From JBKECP01 sp047974765 (lineage in GTDB: Bacteria; Pseudomonadota; Gammaproteobacteria; Pseudomonadales; Halieaceae): DNA of 30,697 nt. The stretch is from the NCBI GenBank assembly GCA_047974765.1, contig JBKECP010000030.1:1-30697 (forward strand), given 5' to 3'. Positions within the stretch are counted from its first letter, which is position 1; every line of letters begins with the position of its first letter. The translations under genes and the position numbers were made by a program. This document shows, in pieces, positions 25,416 through 30,697 of this stretch. Under the pieces are notes generated by a model. The model was given only the letters and a program-made list of their open reading frames with translations, did no database searches and had not been told where the DNA came from.

Positions 25416-25481
25416 AGCATTATTTTTTGTGGGGCAAAAGGCTCTGCTTTTTAGCCGCTTGACAAAAACCAGGGGTAAGAA

Positions 25482-28400
25482 GTGAAACAGCAAGATTCGT
25501 CTGTCGCATCAACCAACCTTATTAATAGCGCCGTTGCCGAAGGCGGTGCCTACGAGACCATTCGCAAAAGGCTCGAATCACAGGGCAACACTCTGTTTGC
25601 TAAAGTAGCCAATCTCAATGAAGCCAGACTGGAAGAATTTGGCAGCGCTGAACTTGCTGTACAGGCTCGTGTTCGTGTTCGTACAGAAAATAATTGTACA
25701 GCCAGAGACATTGTACAGGTCGGACAATACCTGCTCTTTGGTTACAACGTTTTTATCGGTCTAAAAAAGGAAACCCGGGTAAAGGATGTTTTTGCTCTTT
25801 ATAGTCTTACTGAAACAGCAGGCAATTACGAAATCATTCCAGCCTCTATTGATAACAGCTTCCTCACACAAAAGACTTTTGTCAGCGACTTTGAAGAGCT
25901 CTATCGCTACTACAAGCATACCCAACTGATACAGCTGACCATAAAAGACAGCAAATTACTGGCAGCGTTTAAAATTGGTGAGCGGATGGAGGATATCCGT
26001 GTTTTTCGATGGTCCATTTCCAACGATAGCAGCAGTATAACTTACATTGATAACCGCGGTGAAAGAGATATTCAACCACCACCATGCTACGATTTCGAAT
26101 GGACAGAGAGCAGCCGCGAAGATACCGTCCACGGTCGTCATGCTCACGTCAACATTCTTGACACACTATTCATCGATACTCTTGGTGGCAACCTCACTAT
26201 TAAAATTGAAAATAATACTGAGAGTGGCCTTGGCATTTATCAGGAAACTGTTGAGGACAGAACACAGTCTCTTGATGATGCAAAAATAGCCTATGCTTCT
26301 GTGAACGACCTCATTCTGCTTCGGGTCCGCCCGTACCGGGAAAAAGACTATCGCTATTTTATTTTTAATACACTGACTCAGGATGTATTAAGGGTTGATA
26401 CCATCGGCCAATCCTGCGTTCAACTTCCCGAAGACCACGGCCTGATTTTTCCAGGTGGCTATTATCTTCAAACCGGGGAATACAAGACCTTTGATGTTAA
26501 AATTTCCGGCCTGGAATTCAAACGTTCCTTTCGATCTCCTAATGGAGAAGATGTTCTCTATATCTTTTATGAACCCATTGAAGGACTTGTCGGCCTGTTT
26601 GCTTACAACCTGATTAGCAAAAAATTACAAAATCCTATTTACGCTCATGGTTATGCTCTGGCAGAAAATGGCCAACTGATTATTTTCTCGGCGGAATCAG
26701 AACCAACGCGCATCCATCCAATGCAGATCTGGAAAACTCCCTATCAAAGCCCGGAGTTTGCAAGCAAGACACCCTCCAATCAGACTTTCTACGGAAAAAT
26801 AGGCAATGCCGAGATGGTGCGAGGAATATCCGATCTTAACAGTATCTGCCGGATGATCGAGAAGCAGCAAGTCTCACTGCGTCTATATGAAGAGCTTAGT
26901 CGCACTGCCAATAGCATCTTTGATAACCATTACTGGATTGCTGAAGAACAGACCCAAGACATAGCTTCCACCGTAGCGGATATTGCCGCCACTTCTGAAC
27001 GGGTTATTGATGAATTTGAAAAAGTACAGAGCATTCGTCAACAGTCGGCCAAAGCGCTTGCCCAGGCTGAACAGGAGCAGGCATCCCTCGTACAATCTGT
27101 ACGCCCTGACAACTGGCAAACGGCACAGGAATATGTGGATGCACTCAATCATTTACGGGGACAACGGGGCCATCTGACGACCATCAGAGATTACCGGTAT
27201 ATTGCTACCACACGTATTGATGAGCTCGATAAAGAACTGCTGGAGCTGGAAGAATCCCTGTCGAGACAGACTGTTGATTTTCTATCCGGAGAGTCATCGC
27301 TGGCACCCTACCTTGAAAAAATCAGGAAAATTGACACCGAAGTAGCCAGTGCGTCAACCAATACCATACTACAGCCATTGATCGATACCATCGAAAATAC
27401 CGCATCTGGGCTCGATCTTCTATCAGGGTTAATGTCAACACTGCAGATAGATGATGCGACTCTTAGGACTCAAATCATCGATGCTATTTCTACCGTCTAC
27501 TCAAAACTTAATCAGAGCAGAGCAAACGCAAATCACAAGCAGAAAAACCTTGGCTCAGAGGAAGCCAGCGCTCAATTCAGCGCCCAATTCAGGCTGTTTT
27601 CACAGAGCATTACCAATGCTCTGGGACTGGCCTCAACACCTGAAAAATGTGATGAACAACTATCGCGCCTATTGGTTCAGCTTGAAGAAATGGAAAGCAT
27701 GTTTAACCGCTTCGAGCAGTTTCTCGCTGACATCCTGCAAAAGCGCGAAGAAGTTTACGAATCCTTTGAAAACCACAAACAACAACTGCTTGATGAGCAA
27801 CAGCGCAAAGCACAGTCAGTGGGTGATTCCGCCTCACGAATTCTTGCCAGCATTGAAAAGCGCTCACTTAAATTTACTGAGGCACATCAACTCAATACCT
27901 ACTTTGCTTCGGATCCACTGGTCACCAAAACCCGCGAACTGATCGAACAGCTGCGCGAACTCAACAGCGCCATCAAAGCTGATGATATTGAATCCCGCTT
28001 CAAGAGTATCAAGGAACAGGCGCTGCGTTCCCTGCGGGACAAAAGTGATATTTTTGAAGCTGGTGGCAACATAATAAAACTGGGTCCCCGCCATAGATTT
28101 TCAGTCAACACCCAGGAACTTGATCTCACCATCCTGCCTCGGGAAGGTTTGCTTTATTTTCATCTTACAGGCACCAATTTTTATCAGCCAGTCGACATCC
28201 CCGAACTACAGGCCATGAAAATCTATTGGGACATGTCGCTGGAATCAGAAACACCCCGAGTTTACCGCTCAGAGTATCTGGCATCGCTTGTTATCGATGC
28301 TGCCAGCAAGCATCAACAGGGATTGAATATCAAGCAATTACAGCAGGGGCTTCTGGATAATGATTTGCTAAATGACATTGTCCGCAAATTTGCAGCGCCC

Positions 28401-30697
28401 AGATATAAGGAAGGATATGAACGCGGTGTCCATGATCATGATGCGACATTGCTGTTAAGAGAAATCTTACCTGTTATGGAACGCGCAGACTTGTTGCGTT
28501 TTGACCCCATGAGCCGCGCTCTCGCACAGATTTTCTGGGCTAACGCCCAGGGTCTTGCAAACAAAACCACGGAACTGCATCCTCACATAGCAACCTGGCA
28601 GGAACGGGCACAATCTGCGGCACAAATGCATTCGCTTTTTGCCAGTTCAGAAGCACTTGAGCTATTGTCTGATGATATTAGGAAAACCCTTGCCAACTTC
28701 ATTAAACAACACCCTATCCCTACGACAGAAATGGATATACATCGTGCCGCTGACTATTTGGTTGCAGAGCTTGGACGGGAACGCATAGAGTTTATTGGCA
28801 GTAAGTATGCACGCTTGCTTGTCGATGAGTTAAAACGATCTTTGGACGAAGACAGTTGGCGGCACTATCAACTGACGCTGAAAAAAATGCTGGACTGGCC
28901 TGCCAAACAATGGAATTTGTCGAGCGCCTGGCTACAAGCACTGGTTCAGGAGAAGGAGCTGCAAAATATGGCTCACTATATTCCAGAGGCAGTAGCTCTC
29001 ATCAATACCAACAAGAAACTGGACAGGCGGCCCACTGAAATTGATCTCGAACTGGTCATTGGCGGTTTGCTTGGTGATCATCCCACTATGGATAATCGCC
29101 GCCTGCGTTTTTCTCTGGATTCCTACCTGCAACGCATGGAGCAGCATCGCCTCAATATCGTACCCGCTTACCATCGCTATTTGCAGTTACGCCAACAGAC
29201 CATTGCTAGCTATCGACAAACACTGCGCCTGGAAGAGTTTAAAGCACGGCCATTAAGCACATTTGTTCGCAACCGCCTTATCAATGAATCCTATCTTCCG
29301 CTCATTGGGGACAACCTTGCCAAACAAATAGGCACTGTCGGTGAAAATAAACGCACAGACCTGATGGGTCTGTTGATGATGATCTCGCCACCAGGCTACG
29401 GTAAAACCACATTGATGGAATATGTGGCAAACCGCCTTGGCTTGATCTTTATGAAGATCAACTGCCCCTCTCTTGGTCACGAAGTCCTGTCTCTCGACCC
29501 CGGGCAAGCACCCAATGCAACGTCACGGCAAGAACTGCAAAAGCTAAATCTGGCTTTGGAGATGGGCAATAATGTGATGCTGTACCTGGATGATATTCAA
29601 CATACTCATCCAGAGTTTCTACAGAAATTTATATCCCTGTGTGATGGCACACGCCGTATAGAAGGAGTCTGGGAAGGCAGAACCAAAACTTATGATATGC
29701 GAGGTCGAAAATTTTGCGTGGTAATGGCAGGAAACCCCTATACGGAATCAGGAGAAATATTCAAAATTCCCGACATGCTGGCTAATCGGGCTGATATTTA
29801 TAATCTTGGCGATATTATCGGAGGAATGGATGAACAATTCGCCTTGAGCTATATCGAAAATGCATTAACTTCAAATCCCGTGCTTGCTCCCCTTGCGACT
29901 CGTGAAATGGAAGATATCTACACACTCATTGATATGGCACGGGGAGGCAATAGCGCCAACACCGATTTAAAACATAGCTATAGCGGTGCAGAAATCAATG
30001 AAATAACTGAAATTTTGAAAAAAATGTTTATCGTTCAGGAAGTCATTCTCAAAATCAATCAGCAGTATATTGCCTCAGCGGCCCAGAGTGACCGCTATCG
30101 TACAGAGCCTCCGTTTAAGCTACAGGGCAGCTATCGGAATATGAATAAAATGACAGAAAAGATATCTGCCGTCATGAATCATCAAGAGCTAACACAAATG
30201 ATCAATGACCACTATTTGGGAGAAGCTCAGCTATTAACCCACGGAGCTGAAGATAATCTGCTCAAACTGGCTGAGATCAGAAACAATATGACAGAGGTTC
30301 AGCAAAAGCGCTGGCAAGATATCAGGAAAGACTTTTTGCGCAATAAGGCTATGGGTGGTGACGATGCTGAGGCTGGAGAAAAAGTGGTGGCTCAGCTGGC
30401 CGATCTGGTCAGCAGCATTCAATCAGTATCAGACTTCCTCACCAATACTGTTACACCGGCAGAGAAGGATAAAGATCAAAATGCTAGTACGCTGATAGCC
30501 GTTATTGAACGGCTACCCGAGGTTATAAAAAGTACAATAGCTTCTATTAATGTTATCAACGAACCCGTACCGGGCATTGATAAAATTCTGACCGTATTGG
30601 CAGAGACAATAGAACACTGCATTTTTCCACTCGTACACAGCATGGATAAAAAATTGGACATCGACCTGCGCACCCATGAGAAAATGAAAGAAATCTC
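25482..30697 (+). CDS. Giant AAA+ ATPase, DUF3686 type (annotated in databases as DNA repair ATPase), partial
   Basis: Open reading frame of at least 1738 codons, cut by the window end. The GTG at 25482 has AGGGG (25471-25475) 6 bases upstream and follows yqiK by 66 bases. Residues about 1-480 are beta-strand-rich, possibly propeller-like. Residues about 500-860 hold several coiled-coil stretches. A helical region follows, then an AAA+ module: Walker A PPGYGKTT (1303-1310), Walker B MLYLDDIQ (Asp1370, Asp1371, so Asp in place of the catalytic Glu), sensor 1 Asn1418 in VMAGNPYTESGE, and a candidate arginine finger Arg1436 in ANRADIYN. I recall the DUF3686 family label as 'ATPase involved in DNA repair'. 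The function is not known; context points to membrane stress rather than DNA repair. Missing C-terminus. Confidence 0.82.
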   Translation, partial: MKQQDSSVASTNLINSAVAEGGAYETIRKRLESQGNTLFAKVANLNEARLEEFGSAELAVQARVRVRTENNCTARDIVQVGQYLLFGYNVFIGLKKETRVKDVFALYSLTETAGNYEIIPASIDNSFLTQKTFVSDFEELYRYYKHTQLIQLTIKDSKLLAAFKIGERMEDIRVFRWSISNDSSSITYIDNRGERDIQPPPCYDFEWTESSREDTVHGRHAHVNILDTLFIDTLGGNLTIKIENNTESGLGIYQETVEDRTQSLDDAKIAYASVNDLILLRVRPYREKDYRYFIFNTLTQDVLRVDTIGQSCVQLPEDHGLIFPGGYYLQTGEYKTFDVKISGLEFKRSFRSPNGEDVLYIFYEPIEGLVGLFAYNLISKKLQNPIYAHGYALAENGQLIIFSAESEPTRIHPMQIWKTPYQSPEFASKTPSNQTFYGKIGNAEMVRGISDLNSICRMIEKQQVSLRLYEELSRTANSIFDNHYWIAEEQTQDIASTVADIAATSERVIDEFEKVQSIRQQSAKALAQAEQEQASLVQSVRPDNWQTAQEYVDALNHLRGQRGHLTTIRDYRYIATTRIDELDKELLELEESLSRQTVDFLSGESSLAPYLEKIRKIDTEVASASTNTILQPLIDTIENTASGLDLLSGLMSTLQIDDATLRTQIIDAISTVYSKLNQSRANANHKQKNLGSEEASAQFSAQFRLFSQSITNALGLASTPEKCDEQLSRLLVQLEEMESMFNRFEQFLADILQKREEVYESFENHKQQLLDEQQRKAQSVGDSASRILASIEKRSLKFTEAHQLNTYFASDPLVTKTRELIEQLRELNSAIKADDIESRFKSIKEQALRSLRDKSDIFEAGGNIIKLGPRHRFSVNTQELDLTILPREGLLYFHLTGTNFYQPVDIPELQAMKIYWDMSLESETPRVYRSEYLASLVIDAASKHQQGLNIKQLQQGLLDNDLLNDIVRKFAAPRYKEGYERGVHDHDATLLLREILPVMERADLLRFDPMSRALAQIFWANAQGLANKTTELHPHIATWQERAQSAAQMHSLFASSEALELLSDDIRKTLANFIKQHPIPTTEMDIHRAADYLVAELGRERIEFIGSKYARLLVDELKRSLDEDSWRHYQLTLKKMLDWPAKQWNLSSAWLQALVQEKELQNMAHYIPEAVALINTNKKLDRRPTEIDLELVIGGLLGDHPTMDNRRLRFSLDSYLQRMEQHRLNIVPAYHRYLQLRQQTIASYRQTLRLEEFKARPLSTFVRNRLINESYLPLIGDNLAKQIGTVGENKRTDLMGLLMMISPPGYGKTTLMEYVANRLGLIFMKINCPSLGHEVLSLDPGQAPNATSRQELQKLNLALEMGNNVMLYLDDIQHTHPEFLQKFISLCDGTRRIEGVWEGRTKTYDMRGRKFCVVMAGNPYTESGEIFKIPDMLANRADIYNLGDIIGGMDEQFALSYIENALTSNPVLAPLATREMEDIYTLIDMARGGNSANTDLKHSYSGAEINEITEILKKMFIVQEVILKINQQYIASAAQSDRYRTEPPFKLQGSYRNMNKMTEKISAVMNHQELTQMINDHYLGEAQLLTHGAEDNLLKLAEIRNNMTEVQQKRWQDIRKDFLRNKAMGGDDAEAGEKVVAQLADLVSSIQSVSDFLTNTVTPAEKDKDQNASTLIAVIERLPEVIKSTIASINVINEPVPGIDKILTVLAETIEHCIFPLVHSMDKKLDIDLRTHEKMKEI

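Overview
The window looks like chromosome of a gammaproteobacterium, probably a marine or environmental one. This rests on protein families and gene order (an IscR-led suf operon, PpnN, AvtA, an AsmA-like protein, a YqiJ/YqiK pair, a symporter-fused hybrid kinase), not on a marker gene. No tRNA, rRNA, CRISPR array or insertion sequence was seen. No stretch without a gene exceeds 300 bases; the longest are 16129-16398 (270) and 8019-8267 (249).

Layout. 1-4314: a LuxR-type response regulator tail-to-tail with a very large hybrid sensor kinase that carries a sodium/solute-symporter-like membrane domain. 4473-5939: a secreted M14-family (succinylglutamate desuccinylase/aspartoacylase-like) protein with a long low-complexity leader. 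5963-12967: a complete suf iron-sulfur assembly operon, iscR-sufB-sufC-sufD-sufS-sufA-sufT-sufE, preceded by a near-consensus IscR operator laid over its promoter. A 249-base hairpin-rich spacer separates sufB from sufC. 13089-14762: a receiver-PAS-EAL protein whose receiver and EAL domains both lack key catalytic residues. 14767-16128 (minus): ppnN. 16325-17737: a zinc exporter (CDF) plus an SmtB/ArsR repressor under a 40-base palindromic operator. 17871-21081: avtA and an AsmA-family protein.

21194-30697: the most unusual part, a co-directional cluster of a DUF2170 (YjfI-like) protein with a basic, possibly ribbon-helix-helix N-terminus, a PspA/IM30 protein (YjfJ-like), a YqiJ-like membrane/OB-fold protein, a YqiK-like flotillin, and a giant AAA+ protein that runs off the window end. 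Three phased copies of CACATRTRR lie just upstream. In E. coli the yjf and yqi genes form two separate loci; here they sit together with a giant ATPase, which suggests one membrane-stress or membrane-remodelling system.

How the parts work together: SufS and SufE supply sulfur, SufBCD is the scaffold, SufA and SufT help delivery and maturation, and IscR adjusts supply through its operator. The CDF/SmtB pair forms a self-contained zinc efflux circuit. The 3' cluster likely couples membrane-surface coiled-coil proteins (PspA, flotillin) to ATP-driven remodelling.
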